Assembly: GCA_965153455.1 (NCBI GenBank)
Contig: OZ234495.1
Coordinates: 23,556,875-23,620,874, forward strand
Reading direction: 5' to 3'
Origin: Sphagnum compactum
Taxonomy: Eukaryota; Bryophyta; Sphagnopsida; Sphagnales
Length of the DNA: 64,000 nucleotides
The notes below the pieces were generated by a model that worked only from the letters and a program-made list of their open reading frames with translations, did no database searches and was not told the DNA's origin. Position 1 is the first letter of the stretch, and each line of letters starts with the position of its first letter. Below are positions 24,981 through 36,398 of this stretch, piece by piece. A program made the translations under genes and the position numbers.

Positions 24981-25250
24981 GCTAAATCAAATGCCTAACT
25001 TAATGGCTTAATATAATGGTTGAATAGAATGGTTAAACCTAATGATTAAATTTAATGGCTAAATATAATGGCTAAATCAAGTGCCTAACTTAATGGCTTA
25101 AGATAGTGGTTGAATAGAATGGTTAAACCTAGTGATTAAATCTACTGGCTAAATATAATGGCTTATCAAGTGCCTAACTTAATGGCTTAAAATAGTGGTT
25201 GAATAGAATGGTTAAACCTAATGATTAAATCTACTGGCTAAATATAATAA
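24981..25250. repeat. Three copies of a 90-bp higher-order repeat
   Basis: Copies start at 24981, 25071 and 25161 with gctaaatcaaatgcctaac, gctaaatcaagtgcctaac and gcttatcaagtgcctaac. Each runs through ggttgaatagaatggttaaa. The period is 90 bases and the copies are nearly identical, against a background of much more diverged short units. Confidence 0.85.
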
Positions 25251-25717
25251 CTAAACGTAATTGATAAAACTAATGGTTAAATTTCATGGCTAAAGTTTGG
25301 TTAAACCTAATGACTAAACCTTGGTTAAACATAACGGTTAAACTTAGTTAATAAACCTAATGATTAAATTTTAATGGCTAAATCTAGTGGTTAAACATAT
25401 GATTAAACCTTGGCTAAACATAATGGTTAAATTTAATGGTTAAACATAATGAATAAACATTGATTAAACCTTTATTAAACCTTGATTAAACATAATGGTC
25501 AAACTTAAGCTAAACTTAATGGCTAAATCTAATGACTAGGCATAATGATTAAACCTTGGCTAAACATAATGATTAAACATTTAAGTTAAACATAGTGGTT
25601 AAATCTAATGCCTAAGCATAATGATTAGAACTTGGCTGAACATAATGGATAAACATAATGGCTAAATTTAGTGGCTAAGCATAATGGCTAAAACTTAGTT
25701 GAAGATAATGGCTAAAT

Positions 25718-26347
25718 GGGTGAAAGCATGGTTAGGTGTCTCAAAAGTGGCATTTGACAGTCCATAATTTAACACTAGTGATTTTTTTGCAGTTTTAACG
25801 ATTATCAAACCATAAATCCTATAATTATCCCCTATGCTTTTAATCATAAATATTATTAAGCCAACCTCTGAATATTCATAAACATGTGATTGATCAAAAA
25901 ATTCATGCAAAAAATTAAAAAAATTAAATGTGAAATGGATTCCCAAGGATAAAATTTATAACAATCACATCATTTAAATTTTTTAAAAATTATATATATT
26001 AGGAAAGTTTCAGTGCACTTCACTTATCAATTCTTCATTTGATGATGTTTTATTTTTTAATTTTTATTTTGACACTATTTTGATGTATTTTTTGAGTCCA
26101 CATTTTTCATTTTCTTTGTGTGACACTCCTAGTGTTGTCATTTCAAAGGTCCATTACAAGTCCATAATCTTCTTAGAATTCATTCAATTTTTTTGTGATG
26201 ATTCCCATTAAAGTTTATGACAACATGAATAATTAAAAATTTGATAATGTTAGTTTTGAATATGGCTTTAAATTTTACATTTGTATGTAGTCCAGAATAA
26301 TTACAAGTGTGATAGTCGAAATAATCCCTCTATTCATGCTTTCACCC
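25718..26347. mobile_element. 630-bp non-autonomous inverted-repeat element (MITE-like)
   Basis: The ends are GGGTGAAAGCATG and CATGCTTTCACCC, a perfect 13-bp terminal inverted repeat, flanked by aaat on both sides. It splits the aatggctaaa array, which continues on both sides, so it is a clear insertion. It has no coding sequence. Superfamily is uncertain; the flanking duplication looks like 4 bases, but AT-rich surroundings make this weak. Confidence 0.7.
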
Positions 26348-26400
26348 AAATATAATGGCTAAACCTAGGTTAAACTTAGTGAGTTAATTTAATGGTTTAA

Positions 26401-26947
26401 CATAATGGGGCAATTGCACATTAGATAGTGCATTTTTGGGTGTAATTCCAAGGTTAGTTTTGGGGGGGCACCTTTAAGTTTGGTATAATATGTGTTGGGA
26501 CATAATTGAAAATTATAGAAATGACTCATCTAATTAATTTATAACATTTGTAAAATCAAATTTGAAAATTTGAAAATAAAATGGCATCATTTCATTACAA
26601 GGTGAATTTTTAAAACAATGCAACATCTTTTGTCATAGTCCATAAAAACATTTATGAACTTTTATTACATAATAAACATGTGTGAAATGTTTATTATTTC
26701 CCGTTAATATGATTATGAGGCTATTGTAATGCTAAAATAAGGGCTTACAAGTTGAAGTTTAATATTTTAATTTATTAAGCCTCTATAAGATTGTCAATAG
26801 TTTAGAAAGTCCATGGTTTATTAAAATGAAAACAATAAATATTGTTGTTTTGTAAAAAATGACATTACTACCTCACATAACATCCACCAATTATAAAAAA
26901 TTAGAAAAACCCATGTTTTTGTTTCTAACTTTTCCCCTGCTTATCGA
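26401..26947. other. Spacer, no gene recognised
   Basis: It lies between the AT-rich array and duplicated block B. It has a run of G (26461-26467) but no open frame of interest. Confidence 0.45.
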
Positions 26948-28703
26948 TCAAATTGCCAAGAAACGAACCAAAAATCATGTCAAATCATGTCAAATTTTTG
27001 CAATCATTATTACATATGGACGTGTAGTGCCGTTTTAATGACAAGTAAATCATGGGATGTTGTGCTTAATGAAAACTATGGATGTTGGGAATTCTAAATT
27101 GAATTAGTACATGTTCTAATATTGAGTTTCAAATTGAATTTAAGACTTACAAAGTTGAGTAGGTGCAGTGTCAAATAATTATACATTCATAAAAGGCTCT
27201 TTAATTTTCAAATTACAAATTATCTAATCACCAATTTTAATTGGGGACTATTAAAAAAAATTAAAAACATTCAAAAGCCAATAAATGTACAACTTGATAT
27301 TTTTCAAATTTTAGAGTTTGCTTGAAGTTCATGAATCCTTTGTTGCATGTAAATGTGGTGCAATACACATGATGTTTAAAGTAAAAATATATATTTTAAT
27401 GTAAGAAAATTAAACATGATATTTTATCAGTGTTTTAACATGATTTAATTAATAATTAGATTTACCACCAAATCTTATAATTTTTTTAAAAATTCCTTTG
27501 TCCAAAATTGATTATCACATGATTAATTAAATGTTTTTTATTATGTTTTGATTAGGTGGGATCCATTTATCCCAGTCCAAAATTCTATATGAACATGATG
27601 CACCAATTGATTGAATGCAACTAGGTTCTAAGGTGTGTGACCATCAAAGGAGCTAACAAACTTCATTTATCAACCTCGTGGATGTTGTTACCAACAACCC
27701 ATTTATTTTCATTTGTCAACAATACCTTGAAAAGGCATCATCACCATTCAATCCAATCTAACGGCCTAGGAGGCACATTTTGAAAACTTACATCTTCCCT
27801 CATCATTATAGCATGTGCATTGTAGTGTCAAGAGCGACCGTGTGTCCTAATTCTCTTTGTGTGAATTGTTGGCATGTGTTGCAGATGTTCTAAAACATGT
27901 GTGCACAGATGTTCTGAAATAGACGTGCATGTAGGAGTGGGTGTATGTGGACTGCAACATGTTTTTGCCTTGAGATAAACATTGCTAGGAACAATTGTGT
28001 GCTCCAATGTCAGTATTCAATACATGGCACACACCAACAAATGAGTGTTTTTACTATCTACTACATGATTAGTTTGAGATTGATGTGCGAACTTGAATTA
28101 TTTCTTGTTTACCAAGACCAACAAAGACCTAGAAGCCATGAACACCATGATGTTTTGCCAAAACTATGAAATGGGAGGAGCTCAAAAACTTAGAACTTCT
28201 AGGCATTGGATCATCACCATAAACTAGATTTATGATGATATTTTATAAGAGATCTACTGAAAGGTACTTTTCTTTTCTTCTTCTAGGATTTTTACATGAT
28301 GCATGTCTACTGTATGAGAAGGCCTAAGTTTACTTTAACCTGATTGAGTTATGTCTGACTCCAAACTCCAAACCGATCCTTGCTTCAAATTGCCATTTAT
28401 GAGAACTCCTCTAGGCTCACACGTGATTGTTGTAATAATCGACACAGTGGGTCAATTCATTAACGACTACAAACTCCAACCTCTGGCAATCGTGTCTTCA
28501 AGGCATAACATTTTCTAGTAGTATACTATAAGCATCTCAGTTGTTAAAACCAAAACCTTCGAGTTGAAGGATGGTACACGCTCTAACTCTTGCATCCATC
28601 ATCTATAGTATATAAACCTTGAAGTTCTTCTATGGATGATCCTAGAAGCCTTGGTATCAAGTTCTTACTATCACCTTCTATCTTTTGTACACTTGAGGTT
28701 CAA
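26948..28703. repeat. Duplicated block, copy B, first part
   Basis: It starts tcaaattgccaagaaacgaa, as at 7158, and stays alignable to acttgaggttcaa at 28703. After that it leaves copy A until 30309. Confidence 0.85.
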
Positions 28704-30308
28704 CCTTAGCATGGAATTTATTGCAAGCTTTGTATGTATTCTCCTTAAAGGTCTTTGAACTTGTCTCAAATGGTTTATCCATAGATTTAAATGTGTAGCT
28801 AGGTGAACAAATCTAGAAGTCTAAGCAAGAGTTCAGTACATGGTGGATGTCGTTATGTCAAGTAAACTTGGTACAAGTGCTTACTGTCACCTTTTGGAGG
28901 AGTCTTCTTCCACATGAACTAGCAGTGGTTGGTTGCAGATAAGGTCAAATTTTCACAAAACATTGTATTTGTTAAATACTTTAACTCCCATGACTCAAAA
29001 ATTTCCACAACAGATTCTGTCAAATATTGTAATAGGACTTCATTAGAAGTTGAGTATGCTAAAACCATATTTGCATGCAACAAAAAATTGATCCTTAGTC
29101 AAGTTAGACAACCCTAGTTAAAACGGTCAATGGGTTTTCGTCAAATGGGACATTTAGTCAAATTGAACATAAGAAATTGACATCATTAATCAAATTGACC
29201 AATGTTCTTTGGTCAAATGGGACATCTTATGCCTATTACATACCTACTTCCTACCTCCCACTTACAATTTTACAACCTACCTACCTACCCACCCACCTAC
29301 CTAAATGTACTACCTACCTACCTAGATGTATTACCTACCTACCTACTTACTTGCTTATCCACCCACCTATTAACCTACCTAAATGTATTACGTACCTACC
29401 TATTCACCCACATAATCTACCTACACATTAACTACCTACTTACCTACCTACCCACCAACCCACCTACATAGATGTACTACCTACCTACCCACCCACCCAC
29501 CTACATGGATAAACTACCTACCTACCTTGCCACACACCTACTTACATACATGTACTACATACCTACATACCCACCCACCTACCTACATACATACTACCTA
29601 CTGACCCACTTGCCTATCTACTTACCCACCCACCCACCCACCCACCAACCCACCCACCTACCTATTCACCCACCACCTACCTACCTACCTACCTACCTAC
29701 CCAACCACCCACCTATCTCCTACAACCTACCTACCTTCATACCTCATAATCTTGTAGTGAAGTGTCGAAATAAACATGTGAAATAAAAAAATTGACAAAA
29801 GTTGAACACCTTTTGATGGTGTGGTCCATTGGTTTATCATTGGGGAGGTTAAGGGTTTAATTCCTAACATTATAACCTATGTACATGCTTAAGGGGCTAA
29901 GGTAAGTAAGGTAGATTAAATAGGATATACTAGGTTAGGTTAACGTAGGTTAAGTAAGATAGGGTAGGCTAGGCTAGGCTACCACCTACCTACTTATCTT
30001 TTTATGACCTTCCCACCTACCTACATGTTTTTTTATGACCTACCTACCTGCCTGCTTGCCTACCTGCCTTTTTACGACCTACCTACCTACTTGCCACAAT
30101 TGTTCTATATTTCGGTAGAAATTTGACCAATCAAAATGATCAGTCAAATGGTCCATACTTTGCTAGTCAAAAACCCACCTTAATCACAACGGACATGTCA
30201 AAATCGACTTGTCCAAAATGACGAAATGGTCTTTTTAATGCCTATTGAAATTGGGGTTTTTTTTTTATTAGATTTGCCAGTCAAAAAATACCATGTTTCC
30301 TAGTAGTG
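28704..30308. mobile_element. CACTA-like sequence ending in a right terminus at 30308
   Basis: The last bases are accatgtttcctagtagtg, the inverse of the CACTA start at 19349. Similarity to block A (9101 onward) resumes directly at 30309, which fixes the boundary. Inside are repeated gtcaaatgg-like motifs (29130-29220, 30120-30240), a long TACC array (29270-29740) and a segment (29940-30010) inverse to 24870-24950. No left CACTA end was found inside this interval, so it may be part of the element starting at 19349. No transposase reading frame is visible. Confidence 0.6.
29240..29745. repeat. TACC/ACCC low-complexity array
   Basis: Variants of acctacctacccacccacc run for about 500 bp. Open frames here encode only Y/L/P/T/H repeats and are artefacts of the array. 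Shorter related runs occur at 29985-30090, 24890-24955 (inverse) and 5965-6050. Confidence 0.95.
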
Positions 30309-30587
30309 GGTGTTGATGAACATTTTGGAGATGGAGGCATTTCATTGTTTTCATGCCCATGTCAACTTCATGCTCCACATGCCACAAATTTCAATCAGCC
30401 ATGGTTTGGTATGTTCAATCAATATTACATATGTTTTTTTATTCAAGTGTTATGACTAGGCTTAACATTGACCACATCTATCCCAACATTCATGTTGTTT
30501 GGCCTAATGCTTTAAAATTCCATCATATTAGCCTATAATCCATTTTCTCATTGAAGTCCTTGAGCCAATACCTTGAGTTTTATATTT
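30309..30587. repeat. Duplicated block, copy B, second part
   Basis: It resumes at ggtgttgatgaacattttgg (9101 in copy A) and stops at ttttatattt. The next bases are GGGTGAAAACATG, almost the terminal sequence of the element at 25718, so a second insertion probably cuts copy B here. Confidence 0.85.
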
Positions 30588-33070
30588 GGGTGAAAACATG
30601 ATAAAAGGAGCCAGGGGCACCAAGGCCATGGTCCTTTTCAAGCATTGTCCAAAAATAATAATAATAACTAGCCTACCATGATTAGCTAGGAGTCCCAATA
30701 ATTTTTGTAAAATTTTTCAAAAGTACGCGTGTCACATGGGACTTGTGTGTGAGAAATCAATTAAATGGATGACAACAACTGTCTGAAAAACAAATTCACC
30801 ATGCCTAGTCTAGTCACCTAGCCACTATAACATGTTAAAACTACACTAAAATGTGTCCTAGTTCACTTTAGGTTTCACTAGATTTTGAATGAATTTGGAC
30901 ATTTTTACCATAGTAAAATTGGTCAACCCCTTAATGAACAAGGACTAATTATTACGTATAAAGAATTTGTCCACTAATACCTAATGAATTTACCAAGCCA
31001 TTTCACTTGCTAGTTAGTTAATTAAGTAGCATGGAAATCAATTAAATTTAAATTATTTAATATTTAATATTATTGATAATTTCATGATTTTCAGCATTTG
31101 AATTATTGACACATGTCATTACCTATGCTAGATTTAAAATCTAGATTAGGTACATAGGCCATGTAATTAACCTAAGTATGCACCTACTCTAGGGAATCAC
31201 ATAGGAGAATATTTGATCAATTTACCACTGTTGATCATAAACACATCATTTGTGAAGTTTGATCCCTTGACCTCTAGGATGGAGGCAAACATTCTTACCA
31301 TCAAGTCACCACACTTGTTGTGATAATGTGTTACATGACATTCTATTTATCAAACACTGGATTTTAAACATTACAAAAATATAAAATTTGAAAATTCATA
31401 TCTTATTGAGATTTTGTCCAAATGAAATGATTAAAGTTTAATTTAAATTTTTTTTCAATAATGTACATAATCACATTTATTTCCTTTTCAAAGTATAAAA
31501 TCATTTGAACAATTTTTTTTTGAATATCACTATTCAATAACATTTCAATGACCATTCTTTCGATAAATAATAATAATTTAATAAATGGATAAATTTTTTG
31601 TTCGTATAATAATACTACCTATGCTAGGTTACTTTCAGCTATTCTAGGTCTACTTTTCATTGTTCTAAGTTATTTCACCCTACATTATTTACGGCTATTT
31701 ATGGTTATCCTTAGTTATTTTTTGTTATTCTTAAGTATTTCACCCTAGGTTACTTTCAGTTATTCTAAGTTACTTTTGATTATTTTAAGCTATTTCACAT
31801 TGGGTATTTTTTTACTATTGTAAGTAATTTTTGGTTATTTTATGCTATTTTTGGCGATGTGAGGTTATTGTTGGTTACTTTTGGTTATTGAAGGTTATTT
31901 CACGTTATATTATTATTAAATATTCTAGGTTATATTACCATAAGCTATTTATGGCTATTCTATTGATGACTATTGGTTTGGTGGCTTTTGTTGGTTATTC
32001 TATTGGTGACTATTATATTAGTGACTATTGGTTGTTCTTCTACTGGTGGTTATTAATGATTATTCTATTAATGGCTATTGTAGTTATTCTATTAGTGGCT
32101 ATTTATGGTTATTCTATTAATGACTATTGGTAATTATTTTATTAATGGCTGTTGATGGTTTTTTTTTAATGTCTATTGCTGGTTATTCTACTAATGGCGA
32201 TTAGTGGTTATTCTATTAATGATTATTTGTGGCTATTGTATTAATGGCCATTGGTGGCTATTGGTTGTTATTTTATTATTGGCTATTAATGGTTATTGGT
32301 GGATATTCTACTAGTGGATATTGGTGGTTATTTTAGATAAAATTATCATAGGCTATTAGTGGTTATTAATGATTATTGTTGGCTATTTTTATTGTAGGCC
32401 ATTGGTGGTTATTTTATCAGTAGTTATTTTATCGGTGGCTATTAATGGTTATTCTATTGGTGGCTATTTTATTATAAACTATTGTTGGATATTCCAAGCT
32501 ATACTATCATAGGCTATTATTGGCTATTATTGGTTATTCTAAGTTATTTTACTTTAGGTCATTATATTATGTTTTAGATTATCTTAAATTCTTATAATGA
32601 GGATAAAATAACTTATAATAACATAAAGTATAACTTGAAATAACATATATTAAAGTAAAATAAAAATAACTTAAAGTAAAAAACCTATAATAAGTTAGTT
32701 AAGATACCTTAAAATAGATTAATGTATAATAATTTAGGTTATAATAATTTATCGTAACATAGAATAACTTATAATAACTTAGGGTATAAGTTAAAATAAT
32801 TAAGGTAGCCTAAAATAATATAGGGTATATCATAAAATAACATAGGATTATTTAAAACAATAACATAAAAATAAACCTATTTACCACAATAAATTATAAT
32901 GATGAATTATGTTAACTAGTAATGAAACACGATGTTTACATAGTGATATTATAGTGAAATAATTTTAACCAGGGTTAAATCATTAAAGTGCAGTGAACTT
33001 ATTTCACTTTTAAGGTCCCATAGTGATTTAGGCTAATGAACTACACCCCACTTTTGTAGTAGATAGTGTA
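30588..33070. other. Probable insertion with fold-back low-complexity interior, no gene
   Basis: The left boundary is where similarity to copy A ends. The matching right end of this insertion was not found. 31620-32570 is built of ggttattctattggtggcta-like words; 32580-32880 is built of the inverse type (aataacttataataacat). An open frame at 31831-32133 lies in this array and is not a gene. Near 33051-33068 the bases cttttgtagtagatagtg resemble an inverse CACTA end with extra bases. Confidence 0.55.
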
Positions 33071-33815
33071 AGGTAGGCTTCATTGTCGTAAACTCTGAGA
33101 TTTTGCGCCGATTTGCACACGTTGTGGAAATCTTTCACCGAGAAACTTGATGCTAATAATGTTTTCTTCTCTTTTGTCATCTTACTCTTGAAGTTGTCTA
33201 CAATTTGGTAGCGTGCATTAAAGCATAAATTTAGGTGTGGATTTCTTTGTCTTTACAATGTATTGATCTACAAGCAAGAAGCTTGAAGAAACACGAGCAA
33301 GAACTTTCATGAACCATGAGCACCAATGATTTCATCACTAGTAAGTTTGCAATTTCAAACACATTTTTTCACTTTTCGCTAAGTTAGAATACTATTTTTG
33401 TTTTCATGAACTTCTTTTTTTGCAAACTTGCAATAATTGTCAATGATGGTCCTTTTCATTTTTGTATTCAGTTGCATTAAATACATTAGAATGTTGGGTT
33501 TCTTGCATAGCAAAAGCAAGAAGGACCTACACAACAAATTGCATAGTAACTTGAGTTCGTAAAGGAGCTCGATAAACAAGAACTTGGGAGGACCATCGCT
33601 CAAGAATCTTGAAGGAAGGTTGCAACTCTCATCTTAGAGACTTAAGCTTCTACCCCTTACCCTTCATGAGGTACAACATAACTGGAAGCCATGTTTTTCA
33701 AAGTGTTGTTTTTTGGGTTGTTTTAGTTCTATACAATAGTCAATTTCTATACATTGGATATACAATTTCTACTATTGTTAGGGTTTAAGGTTTAGTGAAG
33801 GCCACCACTTGTAGC
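33071..33815. other. Spacer before the coding fragment, no gene recognised
   Basis: The sequence is less repetitive than the preceding array. It could include intron or leader of the fragment at 33816, but no exon could be defined. Confidence 0.4.
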
Positions 33816-34378
33816 TAATGTTTGACGAAGGCTATTAATGTACATAAGTTAGCTAAGGAGCATTGTATTAGCAATGCAGTTTGGGAGCTGTTGAGTAGAT
33901 GTAGATTTAATGACAAGAGGTTTGCATGGGATGGAAAGGAGGGCAAAGATGATTTTTTTACACCCCACCAGAGAGCCCAGTAAAAGAAGCTAGTAGTTGT
34001 AGCCTTGTAGTAGAAACAAACCAAACTCATTTACACGTACATGGTTATGTGCATTCAGAAATTGTAAAACAATCATTTGAATTTGATACTTTTCCATCTG
34101 TGGAATCACCTTCACATAAGCAATCCTCATCAAAGAAAAAGTGGAAATCAATCATCAAAATCCCAGATAGGCAGCAAGTTTTCATGGAACCTATGTTTGA
34201 TGATCATCAAGGAAAGAGCCATAGATTCCTTCCCCACATTGCAAATAGTGACTATAAAAACCCTCATGCCTCCACTTTTATGCAAACTTCAGGTAGGGTG
34301 CATGAGCTCTTTCAAGTTGTGAAGGTCAAATTGCTACAACCTGGGACTATTTGGTTCTGGTACTACTTGCAAATCTAG
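33816..34378 (+). pseudogene. Unidentified coding fragment, frameshifted in a T run
   Basis: Two adjoining frames look protein-like. The first, from about 33816, includes AVWELLSRCRFNDKRFAWDG and reaches GKDDFF at a run of seven T (33953-33959). The second picks up as TPPESPVKEASS and continues through HGYVHSEIVKQSFEFDTFP, then SSSKKKWKSIIKIPDRQQ, to a stop after 34375. One lost base in the T run would explain the switch. A possible splice donor, CAG/GTAGGG, lies at 34292/34293, so part may be an exon. I do not recognise the family. It may be a gene fragment left from duplication or carried by a transposon. Confidence 0.35.
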
Positions 34379-34714
34379 TATGTATGTCTTTGTTCTCCAA
34401 TTTTTCTTAACATCTTACCATTGTGTAGTTGGATTCATGAGCTCTTAATTTCAAGACTATAATGTCCATGGTGTAAGTGGGTTACCCCCTTGAAAGCCTA
34501 GGCTTGGGATATCATATGTTCAATATACTTTAATGCCTTTTTTGGTTATCATTATAGGAGTTGCATTACCTAGTACATGTGGATTGGTGGGTCTTGGAGC
34601 AAAAAAGTAGTCAAAACCTTGTAATTGAAACTAAGTACTTTCCAAATCCATGCCCCATTTTCAGCAAAACAAATTACATTCACAAAACATTTTAAACCTT
34701 CACATGTTTAATGG

Positions 34715-35800
34715 ATTAACATCTGCATTGGAGCATTATGTCCCAAGACTAACTCTTTGTACATTTGACACCAAGTTTTTTTTAAGTGATTAGCTATTAC
34801 TTTCAAAGTAAGTAGCAAACCACTTGTAAATTTTATTAATTTGACCATCACTTTAATAATCTGCATACTATTGCATTCTAAGATTATCTCCTTGTCTTTG
34901 ATTTCTTAAGTCATGTTTAAGGTGTTAATTTTTTTTTGTTAAACATGTGTACTACTTACCAATCACTTATCTAGTCCTTAAATTTAATTAATGATTTTAT
35001 TAAAGGATTGTTTGTAAGGATTAACAACTTATTGTTGTCCTCTTGGGTACTCACGAAACTACAAACACAAGTCCATCAAGTGAGTGTTGCTTACAAACCA
35101 TTTTTATCCTCACATTCAATGCTTGATCAATTCTTAAGGACTATTGATAAGGACCAATCGCTTATTGTTGATCTCTAGTACTTTTTAAGGTGCAAAGATA
35201 CTAGTTTGTCGAGTAGGTGTTGATTACCCACCATTTTCACTCCTTCAATTCATTGCTTGATAATTTTCATAGCTGGAAAATTGATAAACACAAACAACTA
35301 TTGTTGTCAAGTATTTGCTAAAGTACAAAACTACAAGTCTATGAAGTAAATTTTACTCACTAACCACTTTACATCCTTAGATTGAGTGGTCAATATCATT
35401 TTTAAAGGACTTTTGTTTAAGACTAATTCCTTATTGTTCATGCAGGTACTTTTTAAGAAGCAAAGCTATTAGTTTGTAAAGTAAATGCTTCTTACCAACC
35501 ATCTTGCATGTTTAAATTTAATGCTTGATGATTTTTTGAAGATTGTTTGTAAGGAAAAGCACATTATGGTTGGAAGTTCCATTTTTTAAGATGCAAGTCT
35601 GGTTATGTAAATTGGATGGTGCTTACAAACCACTTTAAGCCCTTTTATTTCCTTGTTAGTCATTTGCAAATGACTTTTCAAAAGGATTAACATGTTATTA
35701 TTGAACTCTTAGATTATTTTGAGGTGCAAAGCTATTCCTATTAGGTAAATGTTGCAAAGAAACCACTCTAAATCCTTGGGTTTAAACTCATTAACATCTC
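34715..35800. repeat. Degenerate tandem array, about 133-bp unit, eight copies
   Basis: An anchor resembling gcttacaaaccactt ends near 34822, 34964, 35100, 35233, 35366, 35501, 35632 and 35764, so spacings are about 142, 136, 133, 133, 135, 131 and 132. Each unit also has an attaacaacttattgttg-like block, a gtactttttaaggtgcaaag-like block and an aatgcttgatgat-like block in the same order. Copies are strongly diverged but spacing is well kept. No open frame runs through it. Confidence 0.8.
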
Positions 35801-36395
35801 AACTAATTGAAGGAGGTCTAAGCTGATTACGGTGTATTGTAGACCAAGGGAATCATATTGCTTGGATTAGAAGAGTTGAGAATCGACCATCCTACAACAA
35901 TTGGCTTTGAATATGCAATTGGTTTCCAAGCCTATGATGATTCTTTGTGAGTTCTTCTTATACTTAACCCACAAGGTCTTGATTATGGGTAGGTAGTTCA
36001 AATTTGCACAACAAGAAGTCATTGACTTCTTCAATTTGTCTTTGTTACCTTTAGTTAAGAATCACTTTTGCACTTTGGTTGTAGTCTATTAAGCCATCTT
36101 CATGAATATTTTGTGAAAGCATACAGTGAATTACTTATTATGACCTTGCAGGGTGAAAGAACTTTGCTACAAAACTCAAGCAATCTGCCTTTTTTCAAAT
36201 AACCCGTTGCGAGTGATTTTGTAGCTGCTCACAAATAAGGTTTGTGTCTAAACTCTCAATGATTTTAACCATGCTTTATGAAGGATTGTAGTTGTGCTTG
36301 TAATTCATCCAAGAAATATTTCAAGTGCCATAGTTGCCTATGCCAATTCCTATTTGAATTTTACACTTCATTTTCAACCTAAAAGTTTTTGGTTG
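35801..36395. other. No gene recognised
   Basis: This is the spacer between the 133-bp array and CACTA element 3. A few words at the start (gattacggtgtattgtag) may be a worn extra array unit. Nothing else stands out. Confidence 0.5.
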
Positions 36396-36398
36396 ATT

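Larger units (their letters stand above)
24844..26400. mobile_element. Interior of the CACTA-like element, AT-rich tandem repeats
   Basis: It opens with TAGGTA-type words and a segment (about 24870-24950) that is the reverse complement of 29940-30010. It then becomes an array of variants of aatggctaaatataatgg and aatggttaaacctaatga. No coding sequence is visible. A separate inverted-repeat element is inserted at 25718-26347, and the same repeat resumes on its far side (ataatggctaaaccta). Confidence 0.65.

Noticed and set aside
29177-29786. Three overlapping plus-strand open frames rich in Y, L, P, T and H
   Set aside because: They translate the TACC/ACCC array in different frames. The composition comes from the repeat, with no sign of protein selection.
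31831-32133. 100-codon frame that looks like a hydrophobic membrane protein
   Set aside because: It is the translation of the GGTTATT/GGCTATT array, so Y, W, I and L runs are expected by composition.
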